A stretch of 50,440 nt of DNA from Bog-159 sp049511415 (lineage in GTDB: Bacteria; Acidobacteriota; Terriglobia; Bryobacterales; Bryobacteraceae), in assembly GCA_049511415.1 (NCBI GenBank), contig JBEKYC010000054.1, forward strand, positions 1-50,440, written 5' to 3'. The position numbers and the translations under genes are program-made. Positions 15,130 through 23,904 of the stretch are shown in pieces. Each line of letters opens with the position of its first letter. Within the stretch, counting starts at the first letter, position 1. The notes under the pieces were generated by a model, which was not told the DNA's origin, searched no databases, and was given only the letters and a program-made list of their open reading frames with translations.

Positions 15130-16954
15130 CCGCGCGGGCGTGGCGAGGGACGCAGAAGATGAAGGTGGATCCTTGGCCGGGTTTGGATTCGACCCAGATT
15201 CGTCCGCCGTAGCGTTCCACCACGCGCTGGCAAATAGCCAGTCCGATACCTGTGCCGCTGTATTTCTGGTCATGATGCAGCCGCTTGAATACACCAAAGA
15301 TTTTCTCCTTATATTGCGGGTCGATTCCAATGCCGTTGTCTTGCACCGAGAAGCACCAGAAGCCGCCGCGGTTGACCGCTGAGATATGGATTTGGGGAGG
15401 GTCTTGCTTGCGGTACTTGAGCGCATTGCCGACCAGGTTCTGAAAGACCTGCTGCAAGTGCACCTCGCCCATCTGAACTTCGGGAAGTGGATCGTAAGTG
15501 ATTTTGGCGTCACTTTCGCGGACTGCCTCCGCCAGGTTGGCCAGAGATTTTCTTAAAACTGCCAGGGCGTCCGCCGGCGTGTCGCTGATCTCCGCTTTGC
15601 TGGCTCGGGTGTAGGCCAGCAAATCGTCTACCAGCGTCGCCAGACGGTGTCCGCCCTCCCGCAAGAATTCCAGGAACTGCCGGCCATCATGATCCAGGAC
15701 GTTGCCATAGCGCCTGGAAACCAGTTCGCTGTATACCGCCACATTGCGAATCGGCTCCTGGAGATCGTGGCTGGCGGAGTAGGCGAACTGTTGCAGGTCT
15801 TCGTTGGCGCGCCGCAGCTCCTCCTCTTTCTCTTTTTGCTCGTGAATCTCGGTGTTGGATCCAATCCACATGGTGATGGCGCCCGTGGCGTCGCGCATGG
15901 CGAGCGCGCGGCTCAGATGCCAGCGGTATTTGCCGTCGGCGCGCCGGAAGCGATGCTCCAAATGGAACGGCTCGCCGGTCTCGACGGAATGCCGCCAGGC
16001 GCGCAAGTTGGCATCCGCATCGTCGGGGTGAACGAACTGCCAACTCCAATCTTCGATCTGCTCGAAAGACAAACCCGTAAACTCGATCCATTGCCCGTTG
16101 AAGTAGTCCACTTCGCCGTTGGGCCGGGCCGTGAAGATCTTTTGCGGCATGGATTCGGCCAGGAAATGAAACCGGGCGCGCTCCTTTTCGACCTCCAGAA
16201 GAGCGGCTTCGCGGTCCGCCAGCGCCATCTTCAAATCGTTGTCCCGCGATTGGATGCCGGCCAGCATTTCGTTGAAACGTTCGACCAGGGTGCCCATCTC
16301 ATCGCCGGAGAGTTTCTCCGCGCGAATACTGTAGTCTCCCGTCCGAGAAACCGCGGCAGTGGCGCGGACCAACCGCGAAATCGGCGTGGTGATCACCGAA
16401 CGCAACCGGGACGACAAGAAGAATGCCACCAAGGTGGCGATTGCCAAAACCACCAGCACGACCGTTCCGTATAGCCGGAGGCGCTCGCCGATCTCGTCCA
16501 GATCGTAGAGCAGGGTTAGTGTCCCGATCCGCTGGCCGTCCAAAACTATCGGTTGAGACAAGGCCAGGTTGCCGTGATCCGTTCGGATGCTTGCCTGCGC
16601 TTGCGGCGGAGGGCAGAAAAATGCGTCGCGCCGCGAGTATCTGGCGAAGACGGATCCGCCGTTGCGGTAGAGGCACGCCGCGTCCACGTGCGGCCGGATG
16701 TGCAGCGCGCGCAGAGTCTGTGCGGCGGCTTCCGGATCGTCGAAAGCCAGAGTCGCCGTGCTGTTGTCGGCGACAATGCGGGCGAGCACGGAAAGATCCC
16801 GCTCCAACCCCGCGCGGAAAAGGGCGGAATCCACCAGAACGACCGCCAGCCCGGCCAGCGCGAGCGCGGCAAGCGTGGTGGCCATCGTGACGATCATCAC
16901 CTTGCGGCGAATCGGCGTGTCGCGGAATCTCGCAATCCAGGGCTGCCGGCTCAT
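15095..16954 (-). CDS. Membrane sensor histidine kinase (CHASE8-like, HAMP, PAS, HisKA, HATPase)
   Basis: This 619-residue kinase has TM1 at about 20-42, an extracytoplasmic CHASE8-like segment (LERDLSVLARIVADNSTATL) to about 155, TM2 at about 162-182, HAMP to about 235, PAS at about 260-375 (FTARPNGEVDYFNGQW), a phospho-acceptor H396 in ASHDLQEPIRNV, and HATPase motifs NLVGNALKYR, DNGIGIDPQYKEKIF and GTGIGLAICQRVVERYGG. The ATG overlaps the yfiR-type stop by four bases (16951-16954). The order TonB receptor, YfiR, kinase, receiver suggests one signalling operon that senses through the YfiR partner or the CHASE8 domain. Confidence 0.94.
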   Translation of the reverse strand: MSRQPWIARFRDTPIRRKVMIVTMATTLAALALAGLAVVLVDSALFRAGLERDLSVLARIVADNSTATLAFDDPEAAAQTLRALHIRPHVDAACLYRNGGSVFARYSRRDAFFCPPPQAQASIRTDHGNLALSQPIVLDGQRIGTLTLLYDLDEIGERLRLYGTVVLVVLAIATLVAFFLSSRLRSVITTPISRLVRATAAVSRTGDYSIRAEKLSGDEMGTLVERFNEMLAGIQSRDNDLKMALADREAALLEVEKERARFHFLAESMPQKIFTARPNGEVDYFNGQWIEFTGLSFEQIEDWSWQFVHPDDADANLRAWRHSVETGEPFHLEHRFRRADGKYRWHLSRALAMRDATGAITMWIGSNTEIHEQKEKEEELRRANEDLQQFAYSASHDLQEPIRNVAVYSELVSRRYGNVLDHDGRQFLEFLREGGHRLATLVDDLLAYTRASKAEISDTPADALAVLRKSLANLAEAVRESDAKITYDPLPEVQMGEVHLQQVFQNLVGNALKYRKQDPPQIHISAVNRGGFWCFSVQDNGIGIDPQYKEKIFGVFKRLHHDQKYSGTGIGLAICQRVVERYGGRIWVESKPGQGSTFIFCVPRHARAARSAAVQSTAG

Positions 16955-17520
16955 CGCTCTACGGCCCTCGCCACGCTCAATAGCTTGGAGCTGAGTTTCA
17001 GTTCCGCCCGATCGGCCGCGGACTGGTTGATGTCGAAGCGCACCCGGCGGTTGTCGATGACGAAGCCGATGATGCCGCCCTCGCGCACAAAACCGGCGCC
17101 TTCCCCGACCGTGAGAACGCCAGGTCCCAGGGCACTGATGATTTTGCGCAGATCTTTGTCGCCCGCATCGATAAATACGATTTGGCAGGCTCGCGGCGCC
17201 GGCGGTTCATTGATCCGGCGAATGCTCAGCTTGCGGCCACCGGCGGTTTCGCCCTCTATGACATCATCGAGCGCGCGCGCGAAAGGGTCTTTGCCGAGGA
17301 CGCACATCGTAAAGGGAGAACCGGCATCCGCAAACGCCGTGGCGGGCCATTCGATGAATCTCGTGAAATTCAGCAGGAATGCCGCCTTCACCTGGTATTC
17401 GAGCGAAAGATCCTCCGCCCGGCAATCGGGCGCGAGCGGTCCCGCCACCGACAAGGCAGTTAGAACCATCCCTGCAATGCGAACGGTCGGAGAGCCACGC
17501 CGGTTGCGTTGCGTGGCCAT
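16951..17520 (-). CDS. YfiR-family (DUF4154) periplasmic protein
   Basis: This 189-residue protein has a signal-like N-terminus (VLTALSVAGPLAPDCRAED) and the YfiR core: EYQVKAAFLLNFTRFIEWPA, FTMCVLGKDPFARAL, CQIVFIDAGDKDLRKI and GFVREGGIIGFVIDNRRVRF. In Pseudomonas, YfiR is a periplasmic repressor of the cyclase YfiN. In many other bacteria the family is encoded between a TonB-dependent receptor and a CHASE8 sensor kinase, as here, so it probably relays an envelope signal. It starts 2 bp after the receptor stop and overlaps the kinase start. Confidence 0.9.
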   Translation of the reverse strand: MATQRNRRGSPTVRIAGMVLTALSVAGPLAPDCRAEDLSLEYQVKAAFLLNFTRFIEWPATAFADAGSPFTMCVLGKDPFARALDDVIEGETAGGRKLSIRRINEPPAPRACQIVFIDAGDKDLRKIISALGPGVLTVGEGAGFVREGGIIGFVIDNRRVRFDINQSAADRAELKLSSKLLSVARAVER

Positions 17521-17522
17521 CC

Positions 17523-19574
17523 CTACTTCCTCCAGGCCAGGCTGGCGTAGACACTGCGAATGATGGCAACCGGCCCCCCGGGATCGGCGACATATTCCAC
17601 ATGGCGCGGCTGCAACAGATTCCGGCCAACAACCGAGAACTCCACGTGAGGGTGGAAGCGCCAGGCGACCCGCGCGTCACCGGTCGAGTATCCCGGAACG
17701 CTTTGGGCCGGCAGGGCACTTACGTACCTGTAAGTGAGATCTAACTGTAGTTTCTTGGAGACATCCAGATAAGATTGAACCTCCGCTTCGTGGCGCGGGC
17801 TTGAGCCTTCCACACTTTGGGGCGAACTTCCAGGAGGCGCGCCGGCCACGCGCGCCAGATCCATATTGAGATACGAATAGGACCCGCGCAGGCGCCAAAA
17901 ACTCGCCGGCCGCCATTCCGGAGCTATTTCTCCGCCCATGGTCGAGCCGTACAGTGAATTTTCGAACTGCGCGGTGAACAGCGCATAAGTAGGCGGCGGC
18001 GCCGCGGAAGGAAACGGCAGAGTGGTGGCGATCGCCAGCGGAGCGGCCAGGTCCTCGCTAAAGAGATCGTGGTAGTGGTTCCAAAAGGCGGCCACATCGA
18101 TGAAGAGGTTCTTCGAGATCAGGGTCCGGTATCCCAATTCGTAGCCGTTGAGCTGCTCCGGCGCGAAATCCGGATTCGCGTCATATCGCCCGAAGACCGG
18201 CAACTGGCCGGACATGCCCAGGTAGCTGGAGAGATAGAAATCGTGTTCGGCCTGCGACGGCGTCCGGATGGCGTGCGTGTACGCCGCCCAAAAAGCATGC
18301 CGCTCCGCCGGTGTCCACATGAGCCGCACGCTGGGCTCAAACTCGATACCCGTGAAATTGGTGCGGAACACTTTGCTGCCGGCGTCCAGAGTCAGCCTGC
18401 GATCGACCAACGTGATGTCGTCTTCAAAAAAGCCGGACACCTGATAATCCGTCCGGTTCGCGGGATCGAACACCAGCCCGGACGCCACTTCCTTAAAATA
18501 CCCCTGGCTCACCTGCGCCCCCGCGCCGAAGACGAATTCCTGGCGCGACTTCACTTTCGTATGCTCGATAAAATCGAAATCGAACGTGTCCCGGACTTCG
18601 CCGAAGTTCGGCTCAAAGCGATCGGTGCGGTCATAGTACGTCTGGATCTGAAAATCGTTCCCCTCGTCCAGCTTGCGCGTCCATCGCGCCAGCAGATTCC
18701 CGCCGGTGAGTTCCGCATTTCCTTCCGCGACTACTTCCGAGGGTGGCGTGTAGTTACCTAGTGCTACTTGTTCGCCTTCCTCTTGTCTGTAAATGTCGCC
18801 TTGCACGGTAAACGAGTCGCGATCGGCGCTCCCCCAATCCATCCGAAAGCCGCCTTGCGCGCCGCGCCAATCGTCGAAATTGTCGTGATCGGAATGATAC
18901 TCCGGACCCCACGTGAAACCCTTGGCATAAACCCGGTAGGTAAGTCCGTCGTCGCCGCCGCCATAGCGAAAATCAGCGAAGCCCTGCTCCTCATTGCCGC
19001 CGCCAGTGGAGGCGAAGATCCCTCGGGTGTCCTTGGAGCTTTTGGTGATGATGTTGATGACGCCGTTTACGGCATTAGGTCCCCAGATTGTCCCGCCGGG
19101 CCCGCGGATCACTTCGATGCGATCGATGTCCTCTAGCAGATAATCCTGCACATCCCAATACGTGCCGGCAAAGAGCGGCGTGTAGACACTTCGGCCGTCG
19201 ATCAACACCAACACCGAACGGGACAACTGCGTCCCGAACCCACGAACACCGACCGACCATTGGCTGCCATCGATGCGCGCCACCTCCACGCCTGGAGCCA
19301 GCCGCAACGCCTCCGGGATCGTGGTCACGCCTGAGCGGCGGATGTCTTCGCTGGTAATGACATAAATTGCCACCGGAGACCGAAATGCCGGAGACGGCTC
19401 CTTCGATGGCGACGTCACGTCGATCTGTGAGAGTTGTTCGAGAGTCAGTTGCTTGAGTGATGCCGCACTCGTCTGCCCGGTGTCGCGGGATAGAGCTTCT
19501 TCGGCGTACAGGGTGGTCGCGAATAATGCCGCGAATAACAAACGCAGCCACCATTGTGCGGACGGCATTACCAT
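17523..19574 (-). CDS. TonB-dependent outer-membrane receptor
   Basis: This 683-residue protein has a signal peptide (LRLLFAALFATTLYAEE), a plug domain with IYVITSEDIRRSGVTTIPEALRLAPGVEVARI, VLIDGRSVYTPLFAG and IEVIRGPGGTIWGPNAVNGVINIITK, and a 22-strand-type barrel ending WRFHPHVEFSVVGRNLLQP...VYASLAWRK. A TonB-box-like segment may be QIDVTSP near residue 50. The substrate is unknown. It heads the minus-strand operon with yfiR 2 bp downstream, then the kinase and receiver. The leader is 114 bp long (19575-19688) and shows no riboswitch I can recognise. Confidence 0.93.
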   Translation of the reverse strand: MVMPSAQWWLRLLFAALFATTLYAEEALSRDTGQTSAASLKQLTLEQLSQIDVTSPSKEPSPAFRSPVAIYVITSEDIRRSGVTTIPEALRLAPGVEVARIDGSQWSVGVRGFGTQLSRSVLVLIDGRSVYTPLFAGTYWDVQDYLLEDIDRIEVIRGPGGTIWGPNAVNGVINIITKSSKDTRGIFASTGGGNEEQGFADFRYGGGDDGLTYRVYAKGFTWGPEYHSDHDNFDDWRGAQGGFRMDWGSADRDSFTVQGDIYRQEEGEQVALGNYTPPSEVVAEGNAELTGGNLLARWTRKLDEGNDFQIQTYYDRTDRFEPNFGEVRDTFDFDFIEHTKVKSRQEFVFGAGAQVSQGYFKEVASGLVFDPANRTDYQVSGFFEDDITLVDRRLTLDAGSKVFRTNFTGIEFEPSVRLMWTPAERHAFWAAYTHAIRTPSQAEHDFYLSSYLGMSGQLPVFGRYDANPDFAPEQLNGYELGYRTLISKNLFIDVAAFWNHYHDLFSEDLAAPLAIATTLPFPSAAPPPTYALFTAQFENSLYGSTMGGEIAPEWRPASFWRLRGSYSYLNMDLARVAGAPPGSSPQSVEGSSPRHEAEVQSYLDVSKKLQLDLTYRYVSALPAQSVPGYSTGDARVAWRFHPHVEFSVVGRNLLQPRHVEYVADPGGPVAIIRSVYASLAWRK

Positions 19575-19688
19575 GGGAACTCTTCGATTCTAATCCAGGT
19601 TCTCGCGCGATCCAGCGAGCCGGAGCCCAAATATATCCGATGATTGTGCGGCAAATTACGTTAGTGGCAGCCCGCGCCCGGCAAACAC

Positions 19689-20417
19689 TTAAGACTGCTG
19701 CAAGAATGCCTTAGCGCTTCTTACAAACTCGGGCCAGCGCTCACCGCCGATGGGACCGTGGCCGCCGCCAGCGACGATCCACAGACTGGATTGCGGAATG
19801 GCCGCCGCCATGTCCATGGAAATCCGTACGGGATAAAACGGATCGCAATCGCCCTGCACGATCAGAGTACTCGCTTTGATCTTCGCCAGGCCGGCTGCCG
19901 AGAAATTCAGATCGTCGTAGCTTTCGGCGAAAGCGCGCGCCTGCCCGAATAGCTTGTCGATCTGGGGTTGGCCGCCCGGATGCCGGCGGCGCATCTTAGC
20001 CTGTTCCTCTTCGGGCAACAGATCGAATGAGTAATTCCGCATGATGGCGCGCGCCTGATCCGGAAAGTGCGTGGTGGCGCTGACCAGCACCATAGCCTTT
20101 ACGCGATGTGGCTGGCGCGTGGCCATGTGGAGCAGGACATTTCCGCCGCAGCTCACGCCGAGCGCTCTGCACGCCGTCACACCGAGCTTGTCCAGCAAAG
20201 CCAGCACGTCTACGGCGGCCGTGTCGTGCCGGAATTCAGACATCGGATTGGCGGACCGGCCATGGCCGCGCAGATCCGGCATGATGACGTCGAACTCGGC
20301 GCTCCATTCCGCCGCCAGGGGACCCCAATCGAGGCTGGAACCGCTGAAGCCGTGCAACAGGATCAGGGGCTCGCCGCGGCCGCGGCGCTCGTAATGAAGT
20401 TGGACTTCGCCAGGCAT
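19689..20417 (-). CDS. Alpha/beta-hydrolase
   Basis: This 242-residue hydrolase has the oxyanion region LILLHGFSGSSLDWGPL, PDLRGHGRSANP, nucleophile elbow GVSCGGN (Ser nucleophile), acid GDCDPFYP and catalytic His in VAGGGHGPIGG. The substrate is not evident; the family includes esterases, lactonases and haloperoxidase-like proteins. The ATG at 20417 lies 70 bp from the divergent arylsulfotransferase gene. Confidence 0.88.
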   Translation of the reverse strand: MPGEVQLHYERRGRGEPLILLHGFSGSSLDWGPLAAEWSAEFDVIMPDLRGHGRSANPMSEFRHDTAAVDVLALLDKLGVTACRALGVSCGGNVLLHMATRQPHRVKAMVLVSATTHFPDQARAIMRNYSFDLLPEEEQAKMRRRHPGGQPQIDKLFGQARAFAESYDDLNFSAAGLAKIKASTLIVQGDCDPFYPVRISMDMAAAIPQSSLWIVAGGGHGPIGGERWPEFVRSAKAFLQQS

Positions 20418-20487
20418 TTAGACATGGTACTCCGCGCGTGCCCGACATTGTAGAATAGGCGGAGACAACCCGAAACCAGGAGGTCCC

Positions 20488-22458
20488 ATGAGAATACCGG
20501 ATAAGTTCTGGCCGTGCCTTTCCTGCCTGCTTGCGATGCCAGCGCTTGCCTCTGTTGAGGTGACGACCCTAACCCCGTCTCTCGCGTCGCCGCAGGTGAT
20601 CGGCACCTCGGTCACCTGGACCGCCACGGCAACGGACACTAATCCCGGTCCGCTCACTTTTCAATTCAACATGTCCCTGAGCGGCAAAGCCCTGGCGCTG
20701 GTGAAAGACTTTAATATCGGCACTCTCAGCGGCGGCACCTGGACGGCGCAGCCGTTTACCTGGACGCCCACCGGACCCGAAGGCACTTATTACATTCAGG
20801 TGGTGATCAAGGACTTCACCTCCGGTGAGACAGCCTCCAAGATCGTGAGTTACTCGGTGACTCCGCTGGTCAAAGGCGCCGGCGCCGTGGCGGCGGCTAC
20901 AGCCAATCCGCTGGTGGCATTGTTCAGCGCCCCGGCCTGCGCGGCGGGCAGCAACATGCGGGCGTCCTTCCGGCAGAATGCCGCAAACAGCGCCGTAACG
21001 AACACTTATTGGGCGGCGTGTAACGGCTCCAATACCATGACCTTCGAAATCGCCGGCATGTATCCCAGCGCGCAGTACCTGATTCACGCGCAGACCGAGA
21101 CCGGCGGCAAGATCGGCAACGGCGGCAACGTGAAGTTCAACACCGGACCGATCCCCACCAGCATCCCCATTCCGAATTTCAAGGTCCTGGTGCCCGCGGG
21201 CGCGCAGACGGATACGGCCGAGCCGACGCTGCTTTGGGGATTGAGCCAGCTTGGGGGCGAGACTGACTTCCGCGATGTGGCCACCGACTTGACCGGCAAG
21301 ATCAAGTGGTTTTACAACACGCCTTCCGCCAATGCCGACCTGCTCACGCGGCCCGTAACGAATGGCGGCGCCTACACGATCCAGAGCGGCCCGGCCTGGA
21401 ATCCCGTTACGGGAGCCGCGCAGCTCCTGCGCCAGATCGACCTGGCGGGCAATGTCCTCAAGGAAACCAACACGGGTGTCATCCAGCAGGAACTGATCGC
21501 GCTAGGTTCCACGGACGGCGGCCCGTGTACCGCGATTCAAAAACCGGCGCCGATCGGCTCTGCCTGCCTGGGCGGTTTCCATCACGAACTGACCGCGTTG
21601 CCCAACGGTTACGTGGCCGCTCTGGCCAGCGTGGAGAAGATTTTCCCACCGGGCACGCAGGGTGACACCAGCGGCCTCCCGGTGGATGTGATCGGCGACA
21701 TGATCCTGGTAATGGATGCGGACTGGCAGGTGGTCTGGTATTGGGACGCCTTTCAGTTTTTGAATGTGGCGCAAGCCGCGGTGTTGGGAGAGACGTGCAC
21801 CACCGGCGAAGCCGGCTGCCCGCCGACCTTCCTGCTTGGCGCCGGGATCTCGCCTTACGCCACGGACTGGCTGCACGCCAACAGCATCTACTACTGGCCG
21901 CAGTCGAGCGACCTGATCCTGTCCATGAAGGACCAGGATACCGTCGTCAAGATCGACTACACCAACGGCACGGGAAGCGGCGCGGTGCTCTGGTACATGA
22001 CGTGGCAAGCGAATGGCAACTTCAGTTTCCTGAACATCAATGACGATCCGTGGCCCTGGTTTTCGCACCAGCACGACGTCAGCATGGCCAACAATGGCGC
22101 CGGACCTATGATTTTATTCGATAACGGCGATACCCGCGTTGCTCCACCGCCGCTCGGATTGGGGTCCGCGTGTGCGCCGAACGATTGCAACAGCCGGGGG
22201 ATGGCCTTGACCGTAGACGAAACCAATATGACGGTCTCGCCGGTTTTGAGCGACAACCTGGGGGTCTACTCAGCCGCCGATGGCGCCGCCCAGTTGCTCG
22301 CGGACGGCAATTACTTCTTTCATGCGGCGCTGGTGGTGGCGATCAGCGGCGTCACCAGCCAGGCGATCGAACTGGCCGGGACCACGCAGGTGCTGAATAT
22401 TCAGGGGCCGCAGAGTTATCGCGGCTGGCAATTGACGAGTCTGTACACAACCAATTAA
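20488..22458 (+). CDS. Secreted arylsulfotransferase (ASST)-family protein
   Basis: This 656-residue protein has a signal peptide (LSCLLAMPALAS), an N-terminal Ig-like region to about 130, and an ASST beta-propeller with FHHELTALPNGYVAAL, DWLHANSIYYWPQSSDLILS, MKDQDTVVKIDY and SHQHDVSMANNGAGPMILFDNG. Family enzymes move sulfate between phenols through a catalytic His. The ATG has a strong AGGAGG at 20479-20484. No dsbL/dsbI partner is adjacent, although the protein has several Cys pairs. Its stop shares TTAA (22455-22458) with the convergent glycosylase. Confidence 0.88.
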   Translation: MRIPDKFWPCLSCLLAMPALASVEVTTLTPSLASPQVIGTSVTWTATATDTNPGPLTFQFNMSLSGKALALVKDFNIGTLSGGTWTAQPFTWTPTGPEGTYYIQVVIKDFTSGETASKIVSYSVTPLVKGAGAVAAATANPLVALFSAPACAAGSNMRASFRQNAANSAVTNTYWAACNGSNTMTFEIAGMYPSAQYLIHAQTETGGKIGNGGNVKFNTGPIPTSIPIPNFKVLVPAGAQTDTAEPTLLWGLSQLGGETDFRDVATDLTGKIKWFYNTPSANADLLTRPVTNGGAYTIQSGPAWNPVTGAAQLLRQIDLAGNVLKETNTGVIQQELIALGSTDGGPCTAIQKPAPIGSACLGGFHHELTALPNGYVAALASVEKIFPPGTQGDTSGLPVDVIGDMILVMDADWQVVWYWDAFQFLNVAQAAVLGETCTTGEAGCPPTFLLGAGISPYATDWLHANSIYYWPQSSDLILSMKDQDTVVKIDYTNGTGSGAVLWYMTWQANGNFSFLNINDDPWPWFSHQHDVSMANNGAGPMILFDNGDTRVAPPPLGLGSACAPNDCNSRGMALTVDETNMTVSPVLSDNLGVYSAADGAAQLLADGNYFFHAALVVAISGVTSQAIELAGTTQVLNIQGPQSYRGWQLTSLYTTN

Positions 22459-23150
22459 TCCGCGGCGATCAGCTTCCGCGCGCGCTGGAAGACGGCCGCT
22501 AACATCGCTTCCGTCAACTTGCCGGTGGAGGTGTTCTGCTGGCTGGGATGGTAGGAACCGATCAGCAGCGGCTGGCCTGGCGCGGTTTCGTATAGGCAAT
22601 TATGGCTGAAGGGGAAGGCCGCGCGGCTGGCGATCAGACCGTGTTTTTGCAGAATGCCCAGATAATGATCGAATGCCAGGCGACCTAAGGCGACCACCAC
22701 GCGGACATTCTTCAGCAGGTCCAATTCCCGCTCCAGGTAAGGCAGGCAATTGGCGATCTCGTCGCGCGCGGGCTTGTTTCCAGGCGGAGCGCATCGTGCC
22801 ACGGCTGTGATGTAAGCATCGATCAGGCGCTGTCCATCGTCGCGCGAAACGCTTTCCGGCTGGCTGGCGAATCCGGTGGCATGGAGCACGCGATATAACA
22901 AATGCCCGGACATATCGCCGGTAAACATCCGCCCGGTGCGATTGGCTCCGTGCGCGCCGGGCGCCAAGCCGATAATCAGCAGGCGCGCGCGCGATGTGCC
23001 GAATGGCGGCACCGGCCGTCCCCAATACTCCCAATCCCGGTAGGCGCGGCGCTTCACGCGCGCGACCTCCTGGCAATACGCCACCAGCCTTGGGCATCGG
23101 CGGCACGCCACCACTTCATCTTGAAGAACCCGCAGGGCGCTAAAATTCAA
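22455..23150 (-). CDS. Iron-sulfur uracil-DNA glycosylase, probably family 5 (UDGb)
   Basis: This 231-residue protein begins with cysteines in VVACRRCPRLVAYCQEV. The active-site motif is LLIIGLAPGAHGANRTGRMFTGD, with Ala-His rather than the Glu-Ala typical of family 4, and the His motif is IGSYHPSQQNTSTGKL. TAVARCAPPGNKPARDEIANC supplies further Fe-S cysteines. It removes uracil and similar damaged bases from DNA. The start is TTG 23150, which leaves only four bases to the divergent ATG at 23155; an internal GTG at 23114 is possible but would cut close to the first cysteines. Confidence 0.9.
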   Translation of the reverse strand: MNFSALRVLQDEVVACRRCPRLVAYCQEVARVKRRAYRDWEYWGRPVPPFGTSRARLLIIGLAPGAHGANRTGRMFTGDMSGHLLYRVLHATGFASQPESVSRDDGQRLIDAYITAVARCAPPGNKPARDEIANCLPYLERELDLLKNVRVVVALGRLAFDHYLGILQKHGLIASRAAFPFSHNCLYETAPGQPLLIGSYHPSQQNTSTGKLTEAMLAAVFQRARKLIAAD

Positions 23151-23154
23151 AGCG

Positions 23155-23904
23155 ATGCATCATCCTTTTCGTATCGACGGGCGCAAAGCCCTGGTGACCG
23201 GCGGCGCGAGCGGTATCGGCGCGGCCACCTGCCGCGCGCTGTTTGCCGCGGGCGCGCAAGTCATCATCGCCGATGTCGACCAGCCGGGCGCCGAGGCGCT
23301 GGCGGCCGAGATTCCGGGAGCTTCCGTCCTCATACTCGATATTACCGATGAAGCGGCCGTTGCGTCCGCATTCTTGCACATCGCCGCGCTCGACATCCTG
23401 GTGAACAACGCCGGCGTGGGCTTGGTGGGCGGCGTGGCCGAGACCGAATTGGAGGATTTCGAGCGGTTGCTGCACGTCAACGTGCGCGGCGCCTTCCTGA
23501 TGACGCGCGCGGCTTTGCCGCTGTTGCTGGCTTCCCGCGGCTCGATCGTGAATATCGGCTCGGTGGCCGGCATGGTGGGCGTCAAGAAGAGGTTCGCTTA
23601 TTGCGCCACCAAGGGCGCGGTAATCGCCATGACGCGGCAGTTGGCGGTCGATTATCCCTCTGAGTTGCGCGTGAACTGTGTCTGTCCCGGCACGGTGGAT
23701 ACGCCTTTCGTCGAAGGCTACCTGGAGAAGTATCACAAACACGAGAAGGACAAAGTGCGCGCGGAGTTAAACCAGCGGCAACCGGTGGGACGCCTGGGGC
23801 GTCCCGAGGAGATTGCAAATATGGTGCTCTATCTCAGCTCGCCGGAAGCCGAATTCGTGACCGGCTCGGTCCTGACGATCGATGGCGGCTGGACCGCGGC
23901 TTAG
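23155..23904 (+). CDS. Short-chain dehydrogenase/reductase
   Basis: This 249-residue Rossmann enzyme has the cofactor motif VTGGASGIGAATCRALF, VNNAGVG, NIGSVAG with the catalytic Ser region, YCATKGA (YxxxK), CPGTVDTPF, and VLTIDGGWTAA at the C-terminus. The Asp in IIADVDQPG after beta 2 suggests NAD(H). Reported substrates of close family members are sugars and hydroxy acids; this one is not assignable. Its leader lies inside the divergent glycosylase gene. Its stop shares TTAG (23901-23904) with the NHL gene. Confidence 0.92.
   Translation: MHHPFRIDGRKALVTGGASGIGAATCRALFAAGAQVIIADVDQPGAEALAAEIPGASVLILDITDEAAVASAFLHIAALDILVNNAGVGLVGGVAETELEDFERLLHVNVRGAFLMTRAALPLLLASRGSIVNIGSVAGMVGVKKRFAYCATKGAVIAMTRQLAVDYPSELRVNCVCPGTVDTPFVEGYLEKYHKHEKDKVRAELNQRQPVGRLGRPEEIANMVLYLSSPEAEFVTGSVLTIDGGWTAA

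Noticed and set aside
19575..19688. Riboswitch upstream of the TonB-dependent receptor
   Set aside because: The leader is 114 bp and I could not see a cobalamin-type or other conserved core.
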